DNA from: VRUE01 sp963774405
GTDB lineage: Bacteria > Actinomycetota > Thermoleophilia > Solirubrobacterales > 70-9
Assembly (NCBI GenBank): GCA_963774405.1
Contig: CAVZEV010000005.1
Span: 434,001-498,000 of the forward strand
Reading direction: 5' to 3'
DNA length: 64,000 bases
A program made the translations under genes and the position numbers. Positions 17,625-25,583 of this stretch are shown here, in pieces. The stretch's first letter is position 1; each line of letters starts with the position of its first letter. The notes beneath the pieces were generated by a model that was not told where the DNA came from, searched no databases, and worked only from the letters and a program-made list of their open reading frames with translations.

Positions 17625-17998
17625 CTGCCCTCGGGCTCGGCGAAGAGGAAGAACTCGAGCGCCAGGTTGGCCTCGATGTCGACCTGGCTGAGGAAGACCC
17701 GCACCGACCGCCCGGTTATCCGTTCGACCACCTCGACGAACTCGTCTTTCACCGCCTCCTGGAACTTCTTGCGGGTCTCGCTGACGTGCTCGCTGGAGCC
17801 GGCACCGATCAGGGTGCGCTCGGCGGTGGTGAAGATCTCCTCGAGGATGCAGACCGCGTAGTCGCCCTGCAGGTAGCTGCGCGCCTTGGTCGGCCCGCGG
17901 CCGTAGAGGCGCGCGTGCAGTTGCACGATCTCGCGCGAGAGCTGCGAAACGAGTGCCCCGTGGGCAGTGGGACTTTCTGGAGGGTTCGGACGATCCAA
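17621..17998 (-). CDS. DUF2294 (MpsC-like) protein, paralogue 4
   Basis: This is a 125-aa protein. TTG at 17998 is chosen because AGGAG lies 7 nt upstream, and an ATG at 18109 would add 37 residues of low-complexity Arg/Ala not present in the paralogues. The core reads ARLYGRGPTKARSYLQGDYAV, IFTTAERTLIGAGSSEHV and SQVDIEANLALEFFLF, diverging from the HVDPD motif of the others. Function is unknown. Confidence 0.75.
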   Translation of the reverse strand: MDRPNPPESPTAHGALVSQLSREIVQLHARLYGRGPTKARSYLQGDYAVCILEEIFTTAERTLIGAGSSEHVSETRKKFQEAVKDEFVEVVERITGRSVRVFLSQVDIEANLALEFFLFAEPEGS

Positions 17999-18138
17999 GC
18001 TACGGCTCCTGGTGGATGAGCCGTTTGCCCTGGCTTCGAACTCGTCGCGCCCCGCACGGCGAGCCTCGAGACCCGCGTGCCTGGCTGATGCTCGGCGCCG
18101 CCAGGGCACTCGAGCGCGAGAAGCATAGCGTGGGGGAA

Positions 18139-19191
18139 TTACGAGCCGACGGCGGCCTGAGCGAGCGCGTCGACGGCGGCGCGCTCCTCGGCCAGAACCC
18201 GTTTGGCGACGCCGGCGACCTTCTCGTCGCCGGCCCGCCGGGCGAGTCGCTCGAGCAGCTCGTAAGCGGCGATCTCGAGGTGCTCGAAGGCGGAGACGAA
18301 GGCGACGAGCTTTGCTGTCGTCTCGGGCTGGGCGGCGAGGAAGGCGCCGACCTGCATGCCGGTCAGCTGCAGCACCGCGTCGCCGGCCTCGGCCGGGCCG
18401 ACCCCGCGCGCCTCGATTCGTTCGCGCAGCATCGCCTCGTGCTCTTCGCTCTCGCGCAGGTGGGCGGCGAAGAAGCGGATCAGGCCCTCGTCCTCGATCA
18501 GCCGCGGACCCATTTCAAGTAGCTGCAGCCCCTGTTTCTCGATTGCGTGAACGTCGGCCATGCAGCGCTTGAGCTGAGCCTCGAGTCCGGTCTCCCAGCT
18601 GCCGTTGAGCGAGGCGTCAATGACGAGGTCAAAGGAGCCCGCGAGGCGGTCTGCCATCCGCTGCGCCTCCTCGCTGATCTGGCCGGCGATCGCGGCGGTT
18701 GCGGCGTCGCCCGCTTCCGCGGCCGCCTTGCGCAGCAGCTCGGCGGAAGCGATCTCCAGGTGCTCGTAGGAGAAGGCGTGGGCGACCAGCTTGGCGGGGG
18801 TATCGGGCTCGCCGGCGGCGAAGATCGCCATGCCGATCCCACCGGTCCGCTCGGCCGAGCCGTCGGCGGTATCGGCACCGTGCGCCCGCAGCCGCTCGCG
18901 CAGGCGCTGCTGGTGCGCCTCGGTCTCGGTGCTGTGCGCGGCGAAGATCGCCGCCAACTGCTCGTCGCCGACGATCAACGGGGCGCGCCGCATCTGGACC
19001 AGCGCCTGGCGCCCGATCGCGTGCACGCCGGCGAGCTGCTGAACCAGCTTCGCCTCCGGCGGCTCCATCTCGCTCCGCTCCGCCGCCACCTCACGGGGCC
19101 GCTTGCCGAGATCCACGATCGGCGTATCGCTCGCGCCGTTGCCTCCGCGCGGCCTGGCGAAGAGTTCCGCGAGCGCCTCGATCACGTTCAC
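18139..19191 (-). CDS. Tandem DUF892 (YciE-type ferritin-like) protein
   Basis: This is a 350-aa protein from a GTG start. It contains two related four-helix domains, about residues 43-190 (LVQQLAGVHAIGRQALVQMRRAP, then SYEHLEIASAELLRKAA) and 205-345 (LKRCMADVHAIEKQGLQLLEMGP, then AFEHLEIAAYELLERLA). DUF892 proteins are usually single ferritin-like domains linked to stress. A duplication within one chain is seen here. The Glu/His pairs of each domain could bind metal. The GTG overlaps the stop of a truncated Rossmann fragment (GTGA). Confidence 0.75.
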   Translation of the reverse strand: MNVIEALAELFARPRGGNGASDTPIVDLGKRPREVAAERSEMEPPEAKLVQQLAGVHAIGRQALVQMRRAPLIVGDEQLAAIFAAHSTETEAHQQRLRERLRAHGADTADGSAERTGGIGMAIFAAGEPDTPAKLVAHAFSYEHLEIASAELLRKAAAEAGDAATAAIAGQISEEAQRMADRLAGSFDLVIDASLNGSWETGLEAQLKRCMADVHAIEKQGLQLLEMGPRLIEDEGLIRFFAAHLRESEEHEAMLRERIEARGVGPAEAGDAVLQLTGMQVGAFLAAQPETTAKLVAFVSAFEHLEIAAYELLERLARRAGDEKVAGVAKRVLAEERAAVDALAQAAVGS

Positions 19192-19328
19192 CCGCGGTTC
19201 CCAGCCCAGGCCGGGACCGCGCCAGTCCCGGCGAGCCCGATGATCTCGCTTACCTCGTCGCGTTCGGCGAGGGCCGCGACGACGGGCCGGCCGACGTTGC
19301 CGGTGGCCCCTGCCACCACCACCCTCAT
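19188..19328 (-). pseudogene. N-terminal fragment of a NAD(P)-binding epimerase
   Basis: A 46-codon frame from the ATG at 19328 begins MRVVVAGATGNVGRPVVAAL, a textbook Rossmann nucleotide-binding start, and continues LAERDEVSEIIGLAG. It then stops in the GTGA that starts the DUF892 gene. A working NmrA/epimerase protein would be 250-300 aa, so the rest has been lost by deletion. It may still act as a translated leader for the downstream gene. Confidence 0.7.
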
Positions 19329-19497
19329 GGACGGCGGGATTTGCGTTTGTTGTTATCCATGCTTCCTCGTTGCCCGCTCCGAAGCTGGCTAAACGTTCAG
19401 CCTTCTTCGAGGAGTGCGCTTAATACGGTACGGCATAGGTCTTCGATCGGCGAGAAGCCCCCGGTTTTCCCTCCGAACGGACGGGTATGAAGGCGGC

Positions 19498-19722
19498 ATG
19501 ATCGACACCAAGTCGATTCCCAAGCCCGGCGAGCGCTGGCTCAGCTGCCCGCCCTACCTGTTGATCGCCCACGTCTTGGGGGTGGAGCAGGCCGAGGGGG
19601 CGCCCCTGGTCAGCTACGAGCTGCAGGACGACGACGGGGTCGTGATCGAGCGGGTCGACCACGCCGTCCTCGACGACGGCTGGTGGAGGGCCTTCCAGCC
19701 GATGCGCCGGTACTTCGGCTAG
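19498..19722 (+). CDS. Small conserved-looking hypothetical protein
   Basis: This is a 74-aa protein from the ATG at 19498 (MIDTKSIPKPGERWLSCP). It is rich in acidic residues and ends RAFQPMRRYFG. It resembles small actinobacterial proteins of unknown function with the pattern GERWLSCPPYLLIAHVLG. No partner gene is evident. About 170 bp upstream of it hold no gene. Confidence 0.55.
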   Translation: MIDTKSIPKPGERWLSCPPYLLIAHVLGVEQAEGAPLVSYELQDDDGVVIERVDHAVLDDGWWRAFQPMRRYFG

Positions 19723-19824
19723 CCCCACGCGCCCTCGGCGGGCGGGTGAGCCCGCGCCGGGAATCGGCTTGCGTTCCCAGACATTCGTGTTTACCATGCG
19801 CGCCCCAACGGCAGCGGAGGCGGG

Positions 19825-20292
19825 ATGGGCGACAGGGCATGGCAACCAGGCGATTTCGCGTTCGCCTTCGATTCCGCGTTTGCGGAGCTGCAGGTGCGGA
19901 TCGAGTCGGCCTGTGGGGGGTCGACCGGGTGGCCGGAGCAGGTGGCGGCGGGGATCAGGGCCGCCTTCGAGTGGGTCGCGGCCGAGCCCGCCGCGGCCCA
20001 GCTGCTGACCAACGACGCCCTGGCCGGCGGCAGCGCCGGCTTCGAGCGCTACGAGCGGATGATCGCCTACGTCGCCGAGCTGCTCGAGGCGGGCCGCGAG
20101 CGGGCCGAGCACGGCGAGCGCCTGCCCGCGCTCACCGAGCGGGCAATGGCGAGCGGTGTGGCGATGCTCGTCGCCCAACGCCTCTCGCTCGGCCGGCAGG
20201 CGGAGCTGCCTGAGATCGCCGGCGAGGCGATCCAGTTCGTGCTCACGCCCTACCTCGGCGGTGCCGAGGCCCGCCGCGTCGCCGCCGGTTGA
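19825..20292 (+). CDS. TetR-like C-terminal domain without a DNA-binding domain
   Basis: This is a 155-aa helical protein. The pattern VAAGIRAAFEWVAAEPAAAQLLTNDAL followed by FERYERMIAYVAELLEAGRE and FVLTPYLGGAEARRV matches the ligand-binding half of TetR regulators. No helix-turn-helix is encoded upstream in any frame that I can join to it. It is either a 5'-truncated regulator or a stand-alone ligand domain. It is followed 14 bp later by an SRPBCC remnant. Confidence 0.6.
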   Translation: MGDRAWQPGDFAFAFDSAFAELQVRIESACGGSTGWPEQVAAGIRAAFEWVAAEPAAAQLLTNDALAGGSAGFERYERMIAYVAELLEAGRERAEHGERLPALTERAMASGVAMLVAQRLSLGRQAELPEIAGEAIQFVLTPYLGGAEARRVAAG

Positions 20293-20306
20293 GCCCGATT
20301 TGACAT

Positions 20307-20600
20307 GTGACTAACTGGCGATACAACTTCGGCGTCGGCGTCGGCGTCAGCTCGGACTGGACGCCGGGCTCGAGCTATGAGTCCGTGCACCCGGCCGCCG
20401 GGGTCAAGATCGCCGCCGGGGAGAACCTCGAGGTCTCACCGCCGCGGCGCCTGGTGCAGAGCTTCAACGCGCTCTGGAGCGACGACGTCAAGGGCGAAGG
20501 CACCTCGCGGGTGACCTGGGAGATAGAGCCGGTCGCCGACTCTGACCACGCCCGGCTCGCTGCGCTACGCGGGAGCCGAGGACTGGTCCTAGGCCTCGCT
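20307..20600 (+). pseudogene. SRPBCC (AHSA1-like) gene remnant
   Basis: The frame contains DWTPGSSYESVHPAAG and PPRRLVQSFNALWSDDV, GTSRVTWEIEPVADS, which correspond to the middle of an AHSA1-type SRPBCC domain. The N-terminal strand and the C-terminal helix with its WP.vLs segment are missing. The open frame only ends by reading into the hairpin at 20602. This looks like a decayed gene. Confidence 0.65.
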
Positions 20601-20601
20601 G

Positions 20602-20648
20602 TTCCGGTGCGCCTTATGTGGCTTATGACCACATAAGGCGCACCGGAA
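20602..20648. repeat. Dispersed GC-rich hairpin, copy 2 (perfect)
   Basis: A perfect 20-bp inverted repeat (20602-20621 and 20629-20648) with a 7-nt loop. The outer arm TTCCGGTGCGCCTTA is shared with copies at 8040, 58237 and 59597. It lies between the SRPBCC remnant and the convergent end of the reductase gene at 20654. Confidence 0.85.
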
Positions 20649-20653
20649 GACGA

Positions 20654-21667
20654 TCAGGCGAGGCCCAGCTCGACCATGCGTCGCCCGGTGTCGGCGATCG
20701 ATTCAGGCAGCGGGCGCGGGGTCCAGCCGAGCGCGGTCTTCGCCTTCTCGTTCGAGTAGGTGAGCTTCTTGCCGAGCTGGTTGGTGATCGTGCGGATGCT
20801 GGGGTCGAAGAGGCCCATCGCCCGCACCAGGAAGTTGGGCACGCCGCGGGTCGGCACCTTGGCGGCGTCGGGGCCGAGCTCGCGCCGCAGCACGGCCGCG
20901 ATCTCGGCCATCCAGAGGAACTCGGCGACGGCGATGAAGCGCTCGCCGCCGGCCGCGGGCGAGAGCATCGCCTCGACCTGCAGCTTGGCGACGTCGCGAA
21001 CGTCGACGAAGCTGAAGCCGATCCGCGGCACACCCGGAATCCCCTTGAGCAGCCGTTCGATTACCTGCAGCGAGAAGGAGGCGTCGCGGCTGAGTAGAGG
21101 GCCGAGGATCGCGCCGGGGTTGATCGTCGCCAGGCGCTCGCGCTCGCCCCGCTCCTCGACCAGCTCCCAGGCGGCCCGCTCGGCGATCGTCTTCGAGCGC
21201 ACGTAGGGCGAGAGGCCGTCGAAGTCGAGGTCGGTCCAGTCTTCCTCGGTCAGCGGCCCCGGCCCCCTGGCGCCGCCGGCGATCGCCGCAACCGAGGAGG
21301 TGACGACGACCCGCTTGGCGCCCGCGTCGAGCCCCGCCCGCAGCACCCGCAGCGTGCCCTCACGCGCCGGCACGATCAACTCGTCGGGGTCCTTGGGCTG
21401 CACCGGCGGGAAGGGCGAGGCGACGTGGAGGACGTAATCGCAGCCAGCGGCCGCCTCGGCCCAGCCCTCGTCGCTGGTCAGGTCGGCGGCGACAACGGTG
21501 AGCCCTTCGCCCGCATCGACCTGGGAGCCGACAGCCTCGCGCACCTCCTGCTCGCGGCCGAGGTCACGCACCGTGGTCCGCACCTCGTATCCCCGCCCGA
21601 GCAGCTCGGCGACGCACCAGCCGCCGAGAAAGCCGGAACCGCCGGTTACGAGGACCGTCTCCGCCAC
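20654..21667 (-). CDS. NAD(P)-dependent reductase, dihydroflavonol-4-reductase-like extended SDR
   Basis: This is a 337-aa protein from a GTG. TVLVTGGSGFLGGW is the nucleotide-binding motif, and YVRSKTIAE carries the catalytic YxxxK with the upstream Ser in VVTSSVAAIAG. The C-terminal region (FVDVRDVAKLQVEAM) fits the flavonoid-reductase-like subgroup. Only 1 bp separates it from the stop of the preceding secreted-protein gene, so it is the last gene of the leftward hxs operon. Whether it serves that system or is a passenger is not known. Confidence 0.83.
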   Translation of the reverse strand: MAETVLVTGGSGFLGGWCVAELLGRGYEVRTTVRDLGREQEVREAVGSQVDAGEGLTVVAADLTSDEGWAEAAAGCDYVLHVASPFPPVQPKDPDELIVPAREGTLRVLRAGLDAGAKRVVVTSSVAAIAGGARGPGPLTEEDWTDLDFDGLSPYVRSKTIAERAAWELVEERGERERLATINPGAILGPLLSRDASFSLQVIERLLKGIPGVPRIGFSFVDVRDVAKLQVEAMLSPAAGGERFIAVAEFLWMAEIAAVLRRELGPDAAKVPTRGVPNFLVRAMGLFDPSIRTITNQLGKKLTYSNEKAKTALGWTPRPLPESIADTGRRMVELGLA

Positions 21668-21668
21668 G

Positions 21669-22649
21669 CTAGCCCTCAGTGCCGATGGAGAGGATCTGGA
21701 CGTTCGGGGGCAGCGTCTTGGTGCAGGTCGCGTCTTCGCACAGGGCGGACCAGAAGCCTTCGCCCGCGAGCGCGGTGTCGCCGATGCCGGGCAGCTCGAC
21801 GCCGAGCGTGCCTTCCCAGTCGGCGGAGGTCGGCGAGTTGAGGTGAAAGGTGGCCGATCCGTGAAAGGGCGCGGGCGGGCTAATCGATGCGTCTTCGAGA
21901 ACTCCGGCGGGATCGGGTGTCAAGAACATCGTGGGCTTGCCTTCGACCGAGACGGAGGAGACGACAGAGAAACCGTGACGCTGTGTCGAGGAGGAGGCGG
22001 AGAAGAAGACGCTCGGTTCACCGAACTTCGCTCCGGGGTCGAAGCGAGAGACGGAGAAGTCCAGGCGCCGCTGCCCCTCGCTGCCGGCGTAGAGGCTCTC
22101 CAGGTGGAAGGACCGGCCTGCCCCCGACCCTTCGTGCCCGAATTCGCGTTGATCGCAGACATGGCGGAAGGACTGCCTGATTGAGCCGCGGGCTCGGCGA
22201 CCGTAGACGCGGGTGTAGCCGTGTTCGCCGTGGAGTTCGATCCGGCCTTCGAACCAGCCGTGACGAATGACATCGGCGCGTCCTTTGCAATTGTCGGCGA
22301 TCGCTTCGCGGCTGATACTGAGCTCATTGAATCGGACGGCGATCCTTCCCACGCCTGGAAGTCTCGCCTTGACCCGTCCATCCGAGGTACTGAGTCCCCT
22401 GGCGAGGTACTGAACTTCATACCGCCGACCTTTGGAGACTCTGATGTAGATGCTGGGATCGCGCTTTCGCTCCGCTGCCACCGCGCTCACGCTGAACCGG
22501 TAGCCATTTGCAGCAGGCAGCACGAATTCTGTCCACCTCTGCGGCTTTTCCACAAAAAAACCGGGCTCGGCGGCCGCAGCCAACGGTGTTGCCATCATCA
22601 GCAGCACTGCAATCGGCACCGCCCAAATTGATCTCCCCCCAACCCTCAT
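21669..22649 (-). CDS. Uncharacterised secreted protein in the hxs operon
   Basis: This is a 326-aa protein from the ATG at 22649, which places a clear signal peptide at the N terminus (hydrophobic about 10-27, AAAAEP cleavage region). An alternative TTG at 22700 overlaps the upstream stop. The mature part is beta-rich, with FVLPAANGYRFSVSAVA, a VARFNELSIS-like segment, a Cys pair (NCKGRADVI, RHVCDQREF), and a C-terminal CEDATCTKTLP. Similar layouts occur in secreted Thermoleophilia proteins of unknown role. It is translationally close to its neighbours on both sides. Confidence 0.65.
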   Translation of the reverse strand: MRVGGRSIWAVPIAVLLMMATPLAAAAEPGFFVEKPQRWTEFVLPAANGYRFSVSAVAAERKRDPSIYIRVSKGRRYEVQYLARGLSTSDGRVKARLPGVGRIAVRFNELSISREAIADNCKGRADVIRHGWFEGRIELHGEHGYTRVYGRRARGSIRQSFRHVCDQREFGHEGSGAGRSFHLESLYAGSEGQRRLDFSVSRFDPGAKFGEPSVFFSASSSTQRHGFSVVSSVSVEGKPTMFLTPDPAGVLEDASISPPAPFHGSATFHLNSPTSADWEGTLGVELPGIGDTALAGEGFWSALCEDATCTKTLPPNVQILSIGTEG

Positions 22650-22696
22650 CTTGGAGAGGCTATCCGAGGAGTCATCAGAAGAAATACGTCCGCTGT

Positions 22697-23254
22697 TCAA
22701 TTCGCAATCAGTTGAGACAACGGTGGGAGGATTCGCATACAGCGGACAATTCCTGCGCCCCGACTGAATTCCACCGATTCGCGCTCGAGGTTTTCGATTG
22801 CCGCGATGGCGCTGGCCTTTCGATCCAGGCGGTGAAGCTCGATCGCCTGTTGCAGAGCGAGAATCTGAACGCCTGTGCGCCGCCGCACAGCGACCTCCTC
22901 CAGAAAGTCGTCGGATCTGCTGGGTGGAGGCGTAATGCTCTCGAGGTCGTTGACATCCCAGCCAACCGCGCGCGCCAGGAAGCCCAATCGCTCCACGCGG
23001 TTGCCCGCCTCGGCAAAAGCACGATGGACATTGCCGCGATGCTCGGTGCAGATCCGGTTTGCCACCTGTCGGAAGGTGACGATTCGCTTGCCTTCACCGG
23101 GGAGCGGCGCAGGTGAGCCAGCGTCGAAATGATTGACCAAAGCGACAACGACGGCGCCCACTGTGATCAAGGCCGCAAGCGCCTCGAGTGAGATCAATGT
23201 TCCGCGCGCGATGCCGCGGCCACGGAGGCCGAAGCGCTTCTTCGCCACCGTCAA
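22697..23254 (-). CDS. Uncharacterised single-pass membrane protein in the hxs operon
   Basis: This is a 185-aa protein. A basic N terminus (MTVAKKRFGLRGRG) leads into one hydrophobic segment, about residues 18-43. After it the chain has a Cys-containing helix region (VANRICTEHRGNVHRAFAEAGNRVERLG) and a long helical tail. It overlaps the CorA-like gene upstream by 4 bp and touches the secreted-protein gene downstream. No family was recognised. Confidence 0.65.
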   Translation of the reverse strand: MTVAKKRFGLRGRGIARGTLISLEALAALITVGAVVVALVNHFDAGSPAPLPGEGKRIVTFRQVANRICTEHRGNVHRAFAEAGNRVERLGFLARAVGWDVNDLESITPPPSRSDDFLEEVAVRRRTGVQILALQQAIELHRLDRKASAIAAIENLERESVEFSRGAGIVRCMRILPPLSQLIAN

Positions 23255-24399
23255 CCGCCGCGGAGCAGTTCGGTGCGCATCTGTCGGCGCTCGTCGCCGG
23301 CCCGGTCCGCGGCCTGGCCGGCGCGGCGCTGGAGGAAGAGGACGGCCAGCAGCGCGACGAGGCTGAGCAGGATCAGCAGCGCGACCATCACCCAGAAGCC
23401 CCAGTGTTTGCCCTGGCCGGGGACCCAGGTGTTGGCTCCGTAGAAGCCGACGACGAGGGTCGGGACGAGGAAGACGGCCGCGGCGACCTCGATCCGCCGC
23501 TGCATCCTCTCGCTGTGCTGGCGCTGTTCATCGGTCTGTTCGAGGTGGAGCAGTCCGAAGGACTGGCGCAGCCGCTCGCTCAGCTTTGCCAGGCCGGCCA
23601 AGGCTTTGTCGACCCGCTCGTCGACTTCGATCACGGCTTGGTGGTCGCTCGCGACCAGCCAGGCCTTGCTGACGTCGGCGCGTAGGCCCGGGCGGTTGAG
23701 CGGGTTGAGCCAGTCGCGCATCACCGCCATCAGTCCCCAGAGCTCCGGCAGCTCGTCGCGGTTGTCGAGGTCGTCGTCGACGTAGAGGCTCAGCTCCCAG
23801 TCCTCGAGCCAGCTGAAGAGGGCTCGGTGCGCGGGCGCGTAGCTCAGCGCGAGCTCGTTCATCACCGCGACGCCGAGATCCCCGGCTCCGCCGTCGCGCC
23901 GCTGCGCCCAGCGCTCGGCGACCCCGCGGAATGTCTCATCCGATGAATCGGGAGGGTCTTCTTCGATCTTGATCGCACCCTGGAACGTCCTGCGCGGGTG
24001 CCAGCAGCTGATCAGCCATCGCTCGCCGGCGAGCAGCTCGACCGGCTGGAAGCGGAGCACGCCGCTGCCCTGGGCGGTGCCGCGCTCGCGCCGGTGGTCG
24101 ACGCGCAGCGCCTCGACGCTGAAGGTCGAGGCCAGGCGAATGGCGCCGTCGCCGTAGGAGATGCCGGCGGGCGCGTCGTCGGGGGTGAGCAGGTCCTCCA
24201 GCATCTGCGATGTCAGTCCGGGGCAGCGCGGGCCGAGGAAGTCGAAGGCCTCGGCGGTGAGGTCGGGCCCGCAGACCAGCTCAAACCAGCGAAGCGCCTC
24301 ATCGCCGGCAAGATCGCCGGGGCTGCCGATATCGGGTCGCGCTCCGGCGCGCCAGACGCTCACCCGCTTCAGCCAGCTTGGTGCCTCGGGCACGGCCAT
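23251..24399 (-). CDS. CorA-like divalent cation transporter-family protein coupled to hxsC
   Basis: This is a 382-aa protein from the ATG at 24399, which overlaps the hxsC stop (ATGA). The N-terminal 290 residues form a mixed soluble domain ending in long helices (LAGLAKLSERLRQSFGLL). The C terminus has two membrane segments with VGFYGANTWVPG between or before them. CorA channels carry YGMN at this position, and here it is YGAN. It could transport a divalent cation or be a non-transporting relative. Coupling to hxsC suggests a link between metal and the modified peptide, which is inference. Confidence 0.75.
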   Translation of the reverse strand: MAVPEAPSWLKRVSVWRAGARPDIGSPGDLAGDEALRWFELVCGPDLTAEAFDFLGPRCPGLTSQMLEDLLTPDDAPAGISYGDGAIRLASTFSVEALRVDHRRERGTAQGSGVLRFQPVELLAGERWLISCWHPRRTFQGAIKIEEDPPDSSDETFRGVAERWAQRRDGGAGDLGVAVMNELALSYAPAHRALFSWLEDWELSLYVDDDLDNRDELPELWGLMAVMRDWLNPLNRPGLRADVSKAWLVASDHQAVIEVDERVDKALAGLAKLSERLRQSFGLLHLEQTDEQRQHSERMQRRIEVAAAVFLVPTLVVGFYGANTWVPGQGKHWGFWVMVALLILLSLVALLAVLFLQRRAGQAADRAGDERRQMRTELLRGG

Positions 24400-25583
24400 C
24401 AGATGCTCAGCAGCGCCGGCTCGGGCGCCGCCGCCTCGCTCGGGATTGCCTTGATCTTCTCGCTGACCTTGTATTTGGCCGAGAAGAAGAAGCCGCCGCA
24501 CTCGTCCTTGACCGCGCAATCGACGCACTCGGGGTGGTACTCGTTCTTCCAGTCGGAGATCGAGCGGACCGCGTATGGCCACATGCTGCGCGGGATCAGG
24601 CAGAGCTGGTGGTTGTAGATCATCGTCTGGATTCGGCTGCGGTCGAGCAGCGTCACCGCCTCGACCAGCTCCTCCGCGTACTCGGTCGGGTCGATCCAGA
24701 GCGCGGGGATGTTGGCCCGCGCCAGCCCGATCATCTCCAGGCCCATCAGCGCCACCTGGTCGACGAAGGGCAGGTTGCGGGCGATGAACTCGGCGATTTC
24801 GGGCAGCGCCGGGGCGGTCTGCTTGTGCAGGACGACCCGGATCTCGATCCGCTGGCGCAGCTGGGCGAGGTTGAGGATGCCGGGGATCGTCTGGTTGAAG
24901 GCGCCCTCGGCCTGGACGACGTAATCGTGCCGCGCCGGCTCGGCCCCGTAGATCGGGATGCCGACCATCATGTTCGGGTTCTCGATCGCGGCCCAGGCGG
25001 CGGCGAACTCGGGGTCGGCGAAGCGGGTGCCGTTGGAGAGGACGTGGACCTCCGCCTCTGGATGCAGGTTGCGGCAGAGTCGCAGCAGGTCGATCACGCC
25101 CTGTCCGTAGAGGGTCGGCTCGCCGCCGGTGAAGCCGATCTCGGCGGTGTCGCGCGGCAGCAGCCGCATCAGCTCGAAGGCCTCTGCCAGCAGGCGATCG
25201 TCATTCGCCGTCTTCGGCGGCTGTGAGCACATCAGGCAGTAGTGGTTGCAGCGCTCGGTCAGCAGGATGCTGTTCTGGCGGCTCTGATGGCGCCAGAGCA
25301 CCCGGATCCGTTCGCCGTCGTCGCTGACCGAGACGACGTCGTCGCCGCTGAGGTAGTCGAGCTCGGGCGGCAGGCGCACGACAGCCGCGCCGTTTGCCCC
25401 CGGGCCATCGCTCCTGGCCAGGTAGAGGTCGAATCCGGCCGGCGCCTCACCGTCGTCTCCGACCATGAATGCGCGCGAGCCTCGCTGCGAGGTCAGCGTC
25501 GCCGCGTCGGCGATCTTCCAGACCGAGCGCGGCAGCGGCGCCTCGAAGGGCGCGCTCAGCGCTTTGCCGCGCAGCGCGATCAA
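24399..25583 (-). CDS. hxsC: His-Xaa-Ser system radical SAM maturase HxsC
   Basis: This is a 394-aa protein. The TTG start at 25583 overlaps the hxsB stop (TTGA). The radical SAM cluster motif CNHYCLMC lies at residues 112-119, followed by GFTGGEPTLYG for SAM binding. A C-terminal Cys group (CVDCAVKDECGGF) suggests an auxiliary cluster. HxsC is one of two radical SAM enzymes of the His-Xaa-Ser system, thought to modify the repeat peptide HxsA. The chemistry is not established. Confidence 0.88.
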   Translation of the reverse strand: MIALRGKALSAPFEAPLPRSVWKIADAATLTSQRGSRAFMVGDDGEAPAGFDLYLARSDGPGANGAAVVRLPPELDYLSGDDVVSVSDDGERIRVLWRHQSRQNSILLTERCNHYCLMCSQPPKTANDDRLLAEAFELMRLLPRDTAEIGFTGGEPTLYGQGVIDLLRLCRNLHPEAEVHVLSNGTRFADPEFAAAWAAIENPNMMVGIPIYGAEPARHDYVVQAEGAFNQTIPGILNLAQLRQRIEIRVVLHKQTAPALPEIAEFIARNLPFVDQVALMGLEMIGLARANIPALWIDPTEYAEELVEAVTLLDRSRIQTMIYNHQLCLIPRSMWPYAVRSISDWKNEYHPECVDCAVKDECGGFFFSAKYKVSEKIKAIPSEAAAPEPALLSI

